Notes: generated by a model not told the origin, from the letters alone. 64,000 nt of DNA from Portunus trituberculatus (GCF_017591435.1 NC_059301.1:13887254-13951253); one strand, 5' to 3'; counted from the first letter of the stretch, positions 37,615 to 52,958 are shown. Program-made: numbers and translations.

Positions 37615-38411
37615 GCAGGCGTTCGTAGTAAACTATTCATATTATGAATGAGGATGATAGGTAAAGAGAGTTTGAAGTTTTTCATACAGGGACTGATGCG
37701 AGTATATCTGATGGGTTCTTACAGCTTTCCCTTTTTTTTACCTAATGTTCTTATGCTCTATAGACCACAAGCTGGCAACACAAAGAATGACGCAAGGCTA
37801 GTCTGATATCTGCTGGCTCACATCTCCGCAAAACTCGCTTACCTTTGTTTTTTACTACAACATGAAAGTCTTCTCTGGCTATAATCAAGGTGAGGACAAC
37901 GTGAAAGTTCAAGAGTATGTTAATAATAAAGAGACGGAAGTTATCTAGTTTGGTAAGCTCAACTTCCTGTAAGAGTATAACGAGAACCGAGGAATAGAAC
38001 GAGTGACAAAGGTGTGAGGCACGTTAATTACACCTGTTGGTGCTTCTCTTAGGGTTTTCCAAGATCGTGTGTGTCTGTGAATGTGTTTATGTGTGTAACT
38101 TGGAGAAACCCAGTAATGTAAGACAGCACAACTGCGTAGAATATATTCATCTGTCCACCATTACTACAAATACTACAATACAAAAAAAAACTTGCTTCAA
38201 TTTCCTACTTCCGACTTTTTATGAACTTATTACTCGCTTCCACACGTGCCAAAAGTGCTAACTAATCGCGAGAAAGTTAACCTTGTGAAGTGTACAGGAT
38301 GCAAGGATACATAGGAGGAGGAGGGGGAGGAGGAGGTGGTGTAGTGTGGACGATGGGGAGGGAGGAGGAGCCATACGTAAGAGGATGCCGGCGGTAATTT
38401 GTTGGCTGCTT

Positions 38412-38491
38412 TATAACTCTGGCAGGGAAGAGCTCACCGCACAACACGCACAGCTTAGTGACGAGAACACACCAACAACTCGCATCTTTCC
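38412..38491 (+). promoter_or_regulatory. Candidate TATA promoter and non-coding first exon for the WAP-like gene
   Basis: TATAA at 38412-38416 is followed about 30 bases later by a run without ATG and then a consensus-like donor (tttcc|gtaagt, exon end 38491). The WAP-like coding exon starts at an acceptor (ttctctcccattcag) with a 14-base leader before its ATG, so it needs an upstream non-coding exon, and this is the best plus-strand candidate within 2 kb. The link would imply a 1.6-kb leader intron (38492-40128). This is inference only. Confidence 0.35.
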
Positions 38492-38903
38492 GTAAGTTAA
38501 GTGACGCCTGTGTGCGGAACATGTTGGCGATGCGTGTATCCAGGACTTACTGCCAGCCTCGTGTTGAAAAGAAGTACTGCGCTTCTAACATTGTTGTGCT
38601 TAAATAACCAGAAGGAAAGCATAAAGTCTTGATCTGCGTGGATAGTTGTTATAATAGCGTCCATTCATTCAAAGACTGCACTAGTGTGCTAAATGTAAAT
38701 ACTCGTTTAAAGATATCGTAATTAAAGGAGGAATGTATTCAAACTGTCTATCCGGCTAGATTTCAACTATGTATCTGTATCTCATGACCTCAGTAGCGAG
38801 AAGTTCATCACAATATTTGCAGAATTATCTGGTGTTGCTTGGATCAAGGAGGGCCTTCTACCAAATTTCATCACAATTACGTAATTCAACGGTACATGAA
38901 AAG

Positions 38904-38905
<2 letters not shown>

Positions 38906-38966
<61 letters not shown>
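38906..38966. repeat. (CA)n microsatellite
   Basis: About 30 CA units. Confidence 0.95.
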
Positions 38967-38969
<3 letters not shown>

Positions 38970-39118
38970 CCAAGCTGACAATCAATGTTATTCTCTCACC
39001 ACTATCAAAGATCCAAACTAGCAATTAATGAATGCTTGGCGCCACCATGGAAAAAAAATATATATATTGGAGTGGTTTGTCCCTCCCAGGATCAAGAGGA
39101 TCTCTCTATACTATAGAC

Positions 39119-39277
39119 CAGCGTTTCCCCACCTTTTCCGACCATAGCACTCCCTGTTGTCATGTCTAAGCAGCCCAGCACCCCTAACTAATATTTTGTT
39201 ATTAGAAGGATAAAAGATAGTGAAGTGTGTGCATCATTTCCCAGCACCCCCTATAATTCCCTGGTTGGGAAACGCTG
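39119..39277. mobile_element. Short hAT-type MITE (159 bp) with target-site duplication
   Basis: Terminal inverted repeats CAGCGTTTCCCCACC and (reverse complement of the right end) CAGCGTTTCCCAACC, 14 of 15 identical. The flanking 8-mers ctatagac (39111-39118) and ctctagac (39278-39285) match at 7 of 8. Confidence 0.85.
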
Positions 39278-40142
39278 CTCTAGACTCTATCAGATTTTAT
39301 CAGGATCACTTTATATTACAAGTTACAATTTTAAAGATTCATTTGTGTACTTTGTGTATGTATTACGGACATACTTCTCCGTGTAGGTTGTAAATCTGAT
39401 AATTGACGAATTTTGAATTGTAATACTTATCTGAAAAGAACTGATAAGGAGTGGGAACTCATCCTTCAAACACCTATCTCTCTACCACTATATTTGTCTG
39501 TCTACCTCTTTGTGTACGCTCTACATAGATTAACTTGCCTAAAAATGATGAGTGTTCCTGGGCCTTGATGCTGCGAACCGGCAGCAGCGGCGGTGCAGAT
39601 CACACTGACCATCCCGAAGCAGTGAACCACAGTGGTGGCGCAGGTGTCGCTCGAATCTTTAGAGTTTCATGTCATTATGTATATAAAGAAAAGATAGTAT
39701 AGCTACATAAAACACCTTTATTCCTATGTTTTAGTACAGAGACTGCCATTATCAAGGGGCTGTTGACAAATAACACGCTATTTATCAACCCTTGATAATG
39801 TCAGTTTTTCGTTGTACTGTTTTTTTTTTTATTTATTTATTTTTTATTGCTACAGTAAACATTTATGAGAACTGAGTGTTACAAGAAAAGAAATATGAAG
39901 TGGGTATTTGTCATTTCTCACAATACACCGCTACTCTCTCCATCTTTCCTGTTCCTACTTCAACGCTAATTCTTTTTGATCTGATTTTGTAACTAAAGGA
40001 TGTATTTTTTTCCTACATTGTACATACAAAGACTTTCTATATCTCCACTTTTCCTCCACCTGCTTGAACCTCCTTCTCCCTTGTTTAATAATGCAATTTG
40101 TTTGATTTCCTTGTTCTCTCCCATTCAGTGTCAACAGCGACA

Positions 40143-41033
40143 ATGAAGGGCACGCTGGCTACAGTGACACTGGCGGTGGTGGTGGCGGCGTGCTCGGCGG
40201 GGAACTTTCATGGTGAGTGTGTGTAATCTAAATAATACTTAAGTTTCTTCAACGATGCATTGTTATGCTTATTTGTGATATTTGTGATTATAATTATCTT
40301 TAGCCTCTGATCTGACTTCTTTAGCCTTGTCCAACTCCGTATTTCTGATTTTCTTACAGACACTCGATGTCCCCGAAACTTCAACCTGGCCGCTGCGACC
40401 TTCCCCATTGGTCAGAGTCCTAAAGCCTGTTTCACAACCCAAGACTGCCCCTTCGGACAACTGTGCTGCCCAGCTCTCTCTTCCGCGACCGACTTATGCC
40501 TGTTTCCTAGCAGCGGTAACGGTCCTTTCCCCGGCAGCAGCCTCTCAGGCAACAGGCCCATAAACAGCCACATCCCTCACTCAAACGGCCAAAATCCTAT
40601 CGTAAACGGCCACATCCCTCTTGTAAACGGCCACAACCCTCATGTCAACGGCCAATGCCCAGCTAACTTCAGACTGGCAGCAGCTACATTCCCATTCGGC
40701 CAGAGCCCTTCGCGTTGCAGAATAAACAAAGACTGCCCTCAAGGGACACTCTGCTGCCCGGTCATTGATTCAGTGTCCAACCTGTGCCTGTCTCCCGCGT
40801 CCGGTTTCCCAGGAAACCACATCTCCAACAGCAAACCTATTGTTTTTCCAGGACAAGTTGCCTCTAATATTCAAGGCAGATGCCCCTCGCAAGCTCTTAA
40901 CCTCGCCGTGGTCCGCCTTCCTGCAGGTCAGCCCATTTATTGCGGAACAACAAGCGACTGTCCCAGGAGACAGCTGTGTTGCCCGGCTGTCAATCCTGCC
41001 TCCAAAGTCTGCCGGGACGTCTTTCACCACTAG
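40143..41033 (+). CDS. Secreted protein with three six-cysteine WAP-like modules
   Basis: Two coding exons, 40143-40212 and 40360-41033, join in phase 1 to give 247 residues. Residues 1-19 form a signal peptide (hydrophobic core LATVTLAVVVAA). Three modules follow at 27-70, 123-166 and 198-241, each with exactly C-x19-C-x5-C-x5-CC-x9-C and the shared signature DC(P)xxxxLCCP. This resembles the WAP four-disulfide core (C-x5-C-x5-CC) but has six rather than eight cysteines, so three disulfides per module are expected. Modules 1 and 2 also share LAAATFP-x-GQSP. The linker at 88-122 is a short tandem repeat built on (I/L/H)VNG(H/Q)xP. The start is the first ATG after an acceptor at 40126-40128. 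By analogy with crustacean WAP proteins (crustins and relatives) it may be an extracellular protease inhibitor, antimicrobial or cuticle/gastrolith matrix protein; the sequence does not decide which. Confidence 0.88.
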
Positions 41034-41136
41034 GAAGTTACACCTTCCTTGATCTCACTAGCTGATATTTTAACCTTATTTAATTCTCAAGTAACTGCCT
41101 ACTTTCTTCTGAAAAGAGTGGTTGTTTGGAGACTTC

Positions 41137-41142
41137 AATAAA
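41137..41142 (+). terminator. Polyadenylation signal of the WAP-like gene
   Basis: AATAAA lies 104 bases after the TAG stop of the WAP-like gene, followed by TG-rich sequence (ttgtgaatgttcttg) suitable as a downstream element. It is the first such signal and predicts a short 3' UTR. Confidence 0.7.
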
Positions 41143-42021
41143 TTATATTATGAATTTTAGATCTTGTGAATGTTCTTGAACCTTATTGAATACTTCTTAT
41201 AAGTATGTTTAGCGCTCGTGTGCAAGAAATTTAACTGACTCATTAGACTCCAGCTCTGAGTTAAATCGTACCTACTCTTGTATATTACAATATCCTGCGT
41301 TCATTTCTCGTATACGGTACGTAGTTCAATGAAGATCAGCTTAGATATGATCAATATCAAGGAATTTGAACTATGAAATCGGACTCACTAGGCGTCTTGT
41401 TCCATTTTCATTTATATGCAGGAAAGGGATAGAGGAAGTGAGGATTATTTCTTAAATAGCTATGTTCTTTTGAGAGGTGAGAGGAGTAAGATACGAGAAG
41501 AGAAATTAAACTGCATTGCGTGTTTGGACAAGGCCGTGGAACTACGTTGGTGCGGACTCATACACTTTCCTGTCGTGCCTCCTTGTATAGGATTGCTGTG
41601 GTATTGCAACAGTCCACGAAAAACCATGTAATATCCACGGTAAAATATGCAGCCGTCACTCTCGTCGTTGTGAAACTTGAAACCTTCGTGGGAAGCCTAG
41701 CGAAACTTCAGCAGCCGTGATAAAGCTGATTGACGCAAGAACGACCTGAATTCACTCGATCGTTGTTGCATATGTAGATGGGGCATGCGGTCTACAAGCT
41801 CTGGCGCCATTAGAATCATAGGAACGATGATTAGGATAATGCAACTTCCTCAGAAAAAAAAAATGAAGTATAGTCGCAAAATAAATAAATAAATAAATAA
41901 ACAAATGATAAATAAAATGAATAAACAAACAAATTAAATCCATAAATAAATATAGATAAATAAATAAATAATAAAACGTATTGCAATATATCAGTATGTC
42001 CACACATCACTATTACTGCCA

Positions 42022-42083
<62 letters not shown>

Positions 42084-42347
42084 ACAAAGCTACTACTTGC
42101 TATCAGACATTAACAAGATTCCTTTACCTTGCTTCTATGCAAAATGTGATATGATCTATAAATTTGGGAACAAGATAATGATGAGAATAAATATCAGTAT
42201 GAATTCAACTTTTCATGTTTTAGTTGAGAATTTAACAGGTTTCACAATACAACAATATATTCTTCACAAGAGAACAGTTAAACACAACAGAACACATTAC
42301 GTCAACAGTTAGATAAATAATTTCTCTTCATATGTGGCTGTAGTTCA

Positions 42348-42431
42348 GTGTGTGTAATTCACCTCGGTAGCCTGCTGGTCACCCAGCCAGTCTTTCCCAT
42401 TACCGAGCAAGCTCAGAGCTCATAGACCAGA

Positions 42432-42432
<1 letters not shown>
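42348..42432 (-). mobile_element. SINE-B 3' fragment abutting a (GT)n array
   Basis: gtaattcacctcggtagcct, gctggtcacccagccagtct and gagctcagagctcatagacc match the copy at 44.1 kb. The match stops where the GT array at 42434-42498 begins. Confidence 0.8.

Positions 42433-42433
<1 letters not shown>

Positions 42434-42498
<65 letters not shown>
42434..42498. repeat. (GT)n microsatellite
   Basis: About 32 GT units directly joined to a SINE-B fragment. Confidence 0.95.
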
Positions 42499-42500
<2 letters not shown>

Positions 42501-44065
42501 GAGGACTTGAATAACACTTCCTATCTACACATTTACCAAGTATGAAAAAGCCAAATAACCTTCATCAGGTAGCTACATGTTAAGTACAACAGTGACTGAA
42601 GGTTACATCAGGACATGGGGAGATGAACCACATGGCACACATACAATTACAAAAATATGTAAAAAAATAGATATCAAATTGATTTTCCTTGACTCTGTGA
42701 TTCATTTTGACTAATTACTTTTTTAATCAATGTGCTACAGTTGCCTTAGGAAGTGAAGCCACATTGTACAAGATGTTTCATATCAGAAATCAGCATCAAA
42801 CAATTGCCTCTATTCATAACATCCTCTGTTCTTCTTGGTTTCTGTGGAGTTCTCAATGTATGGCAATATATGACTCCCTCTATTAATATGCATTACATTA
42901 ACAGACACAAAACATTGACCATTACAGCACTACTTAGGACAACTGTACATACTAATTTATGTGGTACACTCAGATCTGTAGTGCTTGAGGCAGCACCAAG
43001 AAGTTCCAAATCTTGTTCCACAACTTGCCAACAGGTGGCAGTATAATGAATGAACAGCAATGAACATTAAAAAAAATCTGCTGATTATGTTGTGAGCTGT
43101 GCCAGGTAAAATTTTGTGACCTTGTGCACATGCTCATCTGTGATTGCATCTTGGATTGTAAACTAGTGCAGAGGATAAACATAAAATTCTGTTAAACTCA
43201 AATCTTCAAAGGAGATCTTTTGATGTAATTCAGCATGTGTACATGATTGGAAGCATGAATTCTTCATGAATAAGGGAACATCACTGAAAGATGATGGGAG
43301 GAGAGAGTGACTTGCCATGAGTCAACCTCTACCCAAAGATGGAGACACAGCTGAAAGTGTGTCATCTTGACAATGGAGAAGCTTTGATCTGAAATGCAGA
43401 AAATGCACAACACTTTCAGACAGACTTCCAGAATGTTTCAGTAATGATAACAGTGTTGGGGCTGCTGCATCACTGTTCAAGGAATCGATCCTAACCTTAA
43501 ATCAAGAAAATTTTTCGTATATATTGGCCTAAACTCAGAACTTTTTGATACTACCTTATATGTTATTGCACTCCACCAATGAATGAATGAATCAATCAAT
43601 CAATGACCTGATGTCATATATCCATAACAGGATGGCCATGATAGGGTAGCTGATCTCCATTCTAAGAGAGAAATATCAAGATAACTGTGACCACAGCAAG
43701 CTTAAGTAACAATACTGAAAAATCATATCTATTTTAGCAGTATAGTGCATAATTTTATAGAACGATCAACATCCAACAGGACACAAATGAAGTGCTGTGC
43801 ATCAACACATCATCATCATTCATCCTAGGTAAGATAAAAGTGACGTACAGTGACATGACACATCTACACACTCATTTCAAAACACTGATTTACTAATGCA
43901 TTGCAATTCACAGAATTTTCAAAACATCGTTTGAAATTCATACCTTAATGATGTGTTTTCCAATGTGTTTGCACCGAGCTGATAGGCAACAAGAATAGAT
44001 CTTCTTTCATTAATGACTAAACAATATTTAAAATTGGTCTTACTTTTTTGTCTATCTATTTTGCA

Positions 44066-44092
44066 TGTGTGTGTGTGTGTGTGTGTGTGTGT
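44066..44092. repeat. (TG)n tract at the 3' end of SINE-B
   Basis: On the minus strand this is a CA-type tail that follows the SINE-B body directly. Confidence 0.9.
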
Positions 44093-44386
44093 AATTCACC
44101 TCACCTCGGTCGCCTGCTGGTCACCCAGCCAGTCTTCCCCATTATGGAGCGAGCTCAGAGCTCATAGACCGATCGTCGGATAGGACTGAGACCACATCAA
44201 CACACAACACACACCGGGAAAGCGAGGCCACAACCCCTTGAGTTACATCCCGTACCTATTTACTGCTAGGTGAACAAGGGCCACACATTAAGAGGCTTGC
44301 CCATTTGCCTCGCCGCTTACCGGGACTCGAACCCAGCCTTCTCAATTGTGAGTCGAGCGTGCTAACCACTACACTACGCGGTGGTG
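44093..44386 (-). mobile_element. SINE-B, full length, tRNA-derived head
   Basis: On the minus strand a tRNA-like head carries an A box (TAGTGTAGTGGTTAGCAC, plus-strand about 44359-44377) and a perfect B box (GGTTCGAGTCC, 44323-44333). The body follows and ends at a CA-type tract instead of poly(A). A short TG tract also lies on the head side (44381-44402). Diverged or partial copies are at 21831-22014 and 42348-42432, all in the same orientation. Confidence 0.88.
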
Positions 44387-44798
44387 TGTGTGTGTGTGTG
44401 TGTTTGTTTACATATACACACATGAGCATTCATTGAAAGGGAAACACAACCTACACAGGATCAGAGTTCACAAATATCAGAAGTTGTCAACATAAATGTT
44501 GACTTCAACACAGACACCTAACTGACTGATGATGACAATAATATTGAAAATCACAAATGATTCAGTTACTAATAGCATGCTGTGTTTAACACACAAACAA
44601 ATATTTCCACACCTTGACTTTGCTGCAGCATAATTTCTCTCCACAAGTAATTCCCTACTGAAGGACAAATGGTCCCTTTATTTCAGTCTTTATAAGGATG
44701 AAAGTTACTATTTCTGAAGGCACAGCTGGAAAGATTCATTTATATTTCTGGCAGTCAATTTTGAGTATTACCATCCTTGCTATTCTTTTTTAATAACT

Positions 44799-44898
44799 AA
44801 TCAGCAAAATGTTCTACCTCATCTATTAATAATCATATGAGAATATTTAATCAGCAAAATGTTCTGGCTCATCTATTACTAATCATATGATAATGTTT
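44799..44898. repeat. 50-bp tandem duplication
   Basis: Two copies of aatcagcaaaatgttct... followed by ctcatctatta(a/c)taatcat, with few differences. Confidence 0.8.
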
Positions 44899-45304
44899 AA
44901 ACTATCAAGCTTATTGCTAAATCCCTCAAATCAATGTACTCTTATACAAAGTCTCCAGAAAACAATTATTTATTTATTTAGTTTTTAGCTTATGAATTAC
45001 ACGTTACCTACAATGTCTGCAGTGCAGCCTGAATTAAACATTTATGTAGATTCAAAAGTAACCAAAACTAAGTACTCCAATTTTCATGCACATATTTCAT
45101 CAATCTTACTGGCACTTGTTTGTATATTACACTCAACATTTCAAAGACAACAGTAATAAATTCTTAAGAATACACTTGCTAACATGGTTGGACACATAAA
45201 ATACCAGGTTGTTGAGACATTCTATACAAAACAAGCTCCTTAAATTTTATACATAAAACATAATTAAAATTTCATTCCTTTCCCTTCTTGGCATCTTATC
45301 CTAC

Positions 45305-45357
45305 TCAGTAAGAGTCACCACCGGGGTTGGCACGTACTTGTTGAGTCACTGCATACA
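45305..45357 (-). other. Possible terminal coding exon, minus strand
   Basis: A minus-strand acceptor (gccattccctgcag) is followed by 53 bases that read, in the frame requiring a phase-1 upstream donor, VYAVTQQVRANPGGDSY and then TGA. ADISSP coding exon 4 ends with exactly such a phase-1 donor at 46913, so this may be an alternative last exon of that gene; it could equally be the last exon of another gene whose other exons I could not find, or chance. Confidence 0.3.
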
Positions 45358-46524
45358 CTGCAGGGAATGGCACACAAACAATATCAAATGCTGTCACAAC
45401 CTTGGGTCACTCACACACTGTGATGTGAATTGTACATGTTCAATAATGTTTGATTTATCAATGTAAAATATAAAGATTCTTCACTAACTTGACAGAGACA
45501 AGAAGTGAAATATAAATAGAATAAAATGACAAATAATATTTTCAGGACCATATTAGGTAAGTACAGCAACAAAAGATGAGCAGGAGCCACTAGACACTAT
45601 AAAACATTAGTAATCACCTGAAAACACTGCAGAACTGCAAGGAATAAACATCAAAGTGCAGGCATAAATATTTTAGGCTTAGTATTAAATAGTGTACTGG
45701 TAGAAATATAAATAGATGAAATGGTATGTTACTTCAAGAAAAATATTCAAGTATGTTTGATATCAATATTATCATGCAGATCAGAAACCTGAATGTGATA
45801 TTGAAAGGAAGGTGGAAGGAAGTGATTTACTGTGGTGATCCTTAACACGGAGAAGCTGAACAAAGAATATACCAATATATTTAAAATTCATTCACCACAT
45901 AGTCTTTGAGTCCCTCTATGATCTGTTAAGGGACACAGATGGCTGACCGGCCACAGCCATTGGTGTCGTGGCTGTAAATCTCTGCATTTGCACCTCTTGA
46001 AAATCCATGTTATTCCTTAATGCTCCACTTGAGCCACACTGCAACCGCAGGTATGGGATCCAGACGACATGTGGATGAAATCATGTCACTTCATAACAGT
46101 TTAAAACTGTCATAATGTAGGAATTGTGTGCAACGCCACATCAACCACCTCCACATGTTGACCACTCAGCCATCACCTCTCCCTGTCCAAGAAAACAGTT
46201 CACAATGATAACACAAAATGAACCTACTACAGATGTATATACCATTGACTTCTTTGTGAAAATACATTCTAAATCACAGATCATGTTTGTAGAACCACTA
46301 GGAGCAAGGAACAAAGTCCTTAATTGCTCAATTATTCTTTGTTGAGATCTAAATAAGTGAATTCAATTGAATTTTGATGAAAAGTACAGTAACATCCTGT
46401 CTAACTGAAGCTCACACATCCAGAGACCTTTCTTGAACACCCTGGGTGGCAAATTTATACTCTACATAATGAACACTGGAACATTCAGATACTTTGTGAT
46501 TAACTGACCTGAAAAATGAGATAT

Positions 46525-50075
<3,551 letters not shown>

Positions 50076-50128
50076 TGTTACGCTACCACTCCCTCCTCAC
50101 GTTCTTGGATAACTTAGTCACACAAAGT
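50076..50128 (-). other. 5' untranslated part of the first coding exon of the ADISSP homologue
   Basis: The exon holding the ADISSP ATG begins after a good minus-strand acceptor (tttttgctttcag) at 50128, giving 53 bases of leader. A frame that stays open through this leader from a possible upstream exon at 50989-51075 closes with TAG 7 bases before the ATG, so the leader ends in an upstream stop codon. Confidence 0.6.
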
Positions 50129-50988
50129 CTGAAAGCAAAAAAAATTATGAGAATGAGTTTGAAATTTTCATAACAACACATCATACTTTTGAAATATACA
50201 CAAACTCTGCCATAGCTACTGAGTGTTTTGATAGTTTAGAAATAACAATAACGCCCAACTTTTAATGTCTAGGAAGCTCACGAGATGAAGGGATGATTAG
50301 GCTCAATTAAACATCAAAATACTCTCAACAGTTTGATAAGTAGGAGATTGTTAGGTGGCCATTAAGGGACTGTGAGTGGCATTTACAGGGAGGTCATGGA
50401 CTAGAATTAATGAAAGATGCCACATATCCAGGACAAAACAGCCATGGGTAGAATGAACATTATTTTCACAAGATATGACTGTCCAATAATATAAAGGCAC
50501 TGAAATTTACCAAAAGAGAAATATATTCACCTTGAAATTAAAAGGATGTAGCTTTCCACCCACACAAGAAATATAAATAAATAAATTAATTAATTAACAA
50601 ATAAATAAAATGTATAAGACCAATCAAGTAAAGTGCATGTTAAGATTATCTCTTTAAGAGTAGATCTGTTAGTCATTTAAACATCTTGGAACTAAGCAGA
50701 TTAATTACCATAAGCTGCTCTTCAATAATACCAAGTAGTTCATTGTCTTCTACATGCTTATATATGAGAGCATTCTACCTGATGAAAGGCACTGATGCTA
50801 CTGAAAGCAAGTGTTATATGGTTAAGAGATATGGCTGAACTTTATCTTAATCCCACATCCTTCAAAGATAAAACTTCCTGTGAGTAATAAAACTTATCTC
50901 AAAAGTGTGTTATGTGAGCCTTCCAGGAGGTAAATGTTTGTAGAAATGTTTAAATACCAATATTAATATGACGTTTGTGAATATGTAC

Positions 50989-51075
50989 CTGATGAGCTTG
51001 TCCCTAGCATCATTGATCTGTAGGAGCGATTTTCTTACCTCACCATCTTCCAATAAAACAATCTCACGAACATCA
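50989..51075 (-). other. Candidate second leader exon of the ADISSP homologue
   Basis: On the minus strand a branch-point-like ACTAACTAAC lies about 30 bases before a possible acceptor (CGTGAG|ATTG at 51075). The sequence then runs to a donor (CATCAG|GTACAT, end 50989). A second strong donor (GGTGAG|GTAAGA) lies inside it at about 51039. One frame is open throughout and contains REIVLLEDGEVRKSLLQIND; joined to the next exon it stays open until a TAG just before the ADISSP ATG. There is no ATG in that frame, so it is treated as leader, although it looks coding-like. Confidence 0.35.
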
Positions 51076-51682
51076 GATACAATTACTCATGGGTTAGTTA
51101 GTGGCATATACAGCACAAGACAAACAAGCAGAGTAAACAACTCGTACAAAGCAGGCAGGGTTCAGGACGTGGTGACTGGTGAGCCTTGAGCGTCGAGCGA
51201 GAGTGCCTCCTGTGGTCTGGCTGGTGTCATTTCACAGTTCGTTCAGGGAAACAATAGTGGGTCGCGATTGGGAAAACAGGATATAATTTCACTGAAGATC
51301 AGAAGTACATTAACTCATAGCCCCCTTTTCTTATGTTACTGTCAACGTTTATGGCTACCTACTCTAACCTGTGGAGCCGTAAGTAAACTTCGCACCTCTA
51401 GTGATCCTAATCAACACCTCTCTGTTCGTTGATGCCACAAACTGAATCTAACCTTCGAACTTTGCCTATTGGAGTGCACCAGCGGCCACCCACGCTCGAC
51501 CTTCTTCCATTCGCTGCTGCACACTAATAAAACACGAGTCCCTGCTGATAGAGAACAGAACACGGGGTTTTACATCACAGCCACACCACCGTTCTCTCCA
51601 CTCAACACTGCCCGATCCGTCACTACCTATAGTTCTGTGACTAGGCCACAAAAAAAAATGGGTTCATTTTCAGCGTACGCAC

Positions 51683-51832
51683 CTTGAAATGGTGCGGACT
51701 TTGGCGATGGCTTGACGTGTTCCCTTTCTGGAGTGTGCCTGACCCCCCGGCAAGCAACTTCCAGTCAAAGTGGCGCCACTGGCACACGCGGCAGCTTGGA
51801 TCAGCTGACTGGAAGGAACGCGAGTGACGTCA
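51683..51832 (-). promoter_or_regulatory. CRE-bearing GC-rich promoter and leader exon candidate for the ADISSP homologue
   Basis: A perfect palindromic CRE, TGACGTCA, lies at 51825-51832 in a CpG-rich stretch (51705-51840) that stands out from the A/T-rich surroundings. On the minus strand this is followed by a potential leader exon ending at 51683 with a donor (TTTCAAG|GTGCGT). A second leader exon may end at 50989 (CATCAG|GTACAT). The order CRE, donor, second exon, coding exon fits the promoter of the ADISSP homologue. No TATA box is seen. The transcription start is not determined. Confidence 0.45.
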
Positions 51833-51933
51833 CGCCTCTCAATCATTAACAGCCAGCCATGTCAGATTCTCAGACATTCAGGCGTTTCATATGACTTGTC
51901 TATGTTACCTTCAGCAAAGTGGGCATTTTCTGG

Positions 51934-52035
51934 GAGTGTCATGGTTCTACTGATAACCTATCAAGGATTTAAGAAGAATTTCGCATTATAAATAGGAGAA
52001 ACAACCTTATGACAACTTGACTTATCAATCATCGA
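51934..52035. repeat. ~130-bp dispersed repeat, single copy
   Basis: Words in family order: tgggagtgtcatggttctac, aatttcgcattataaatagg, agaaacaaccttatgacaac and ttgacttatcaatcatc. Confidence 0.6.
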
Positions 52036-52108
52036 AAATACTTCTCATGGGAGCCTTTTTCAGGACAAAATATCCATAAAAACCTGATTGATAATCTGTG
52101 GGCTTTGA

Positions 52109-52112
<4 letters not shown>

Positions 52113-52175
<63 letters not shown>

Positions 52176-52188
52176 CTGGGGTGGATGA

Positions 52189-52231
<43 letters not shown>
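52113..52231. repeat. Two (GA)n microsatellites
   Basis: GA 52113-52172 and 52193-52231, separated by 20 bases (agactggggtggatgaagtg). Confidence 0.95.
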
Positions 52232-52235
<4 letters not shown>

Positions 52236-52319
52236 GAGGAGGAGACGAGATTGAGAAGGATAAGAACAGTCCTTTAAAAGAGTACTGAGAGTCATCAGAC
52301 AACCCATGTAAAACTTTTA

Positions 52320-52958
52320 ACTGCGAATGAAATGTGCAAATCGAGTAACCTTGGCTGATTCCATTAAATCAAAAGTGAATATATACAAAAAGCACACAAT
52401 TATTTAGCTTTCATCTTGTTAGGTCTAGACTCTAAAATTGCACCAGATCATCGAGTTCAGATAAGGCCCCGCGCGGAAGTTGATATTAACCTCTTCAATA
52501 CAGGGACACATTTTTACCATGAGATTTGTGTACGATTAGACCATTTTATTGACATTAAGAAGGGTCTATGGAGGTCAGAAGATTAATGTCCAGAGACTTC
52601 ACTATTTCAATCCCCACAAAGGTTTCTGAAGCTGTATAAACTCACTAAACAGTAAGCAGAACGAATATGGAAACGCGTCTTGGTACTCAAGGGGTTAAGC
52701 AGCTAGATATGATAAGGAAGTGTGCTACGATCGAGTACAATTTCGTTTTATTGGTAGCTGAAGGAGATCAGATTATTTTTATTACCAGTTGTATGGTTTG
52801 TGTGAACAATTAACACTTACAATACAGAGAAGAGAAAGAAAAAAAAAATAAATGTAGGTACTATTTCCTTCACACGAATGAGAAATGTTTGACCCACTGG
52901 CATTTCTTTTTCGCATTTCTTTTCCTTATCTTTTTCTCAGTTGACAAAAATGAGGTGA

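Larger units (their letters stand above)
41150..44060. other. Intergenic region between convergent WAP-like and ADISSP genes; no gene seen
   Basis: A/T-rich, with aaat units at 41880-41970, a GA array (42026-42080) and SINE-B pieces. No coding exon was recognised on either strand. Confidence 0.55.

Noticed and set aside
42753..43046. 97-codon plus-strand frame with a hydrophobic stretch
   Set aside because: No domain, no splice support and A/T-rich composition like the surrounding intergenic DNA.
44323..44377. tRNA gene
   Set aside because: A and B boxes are present, but the head continues into a repeated SINE body found elsewhere in the window; no complete tRNA with acceptor stem stands alone. 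The same applies to 48400-48462.
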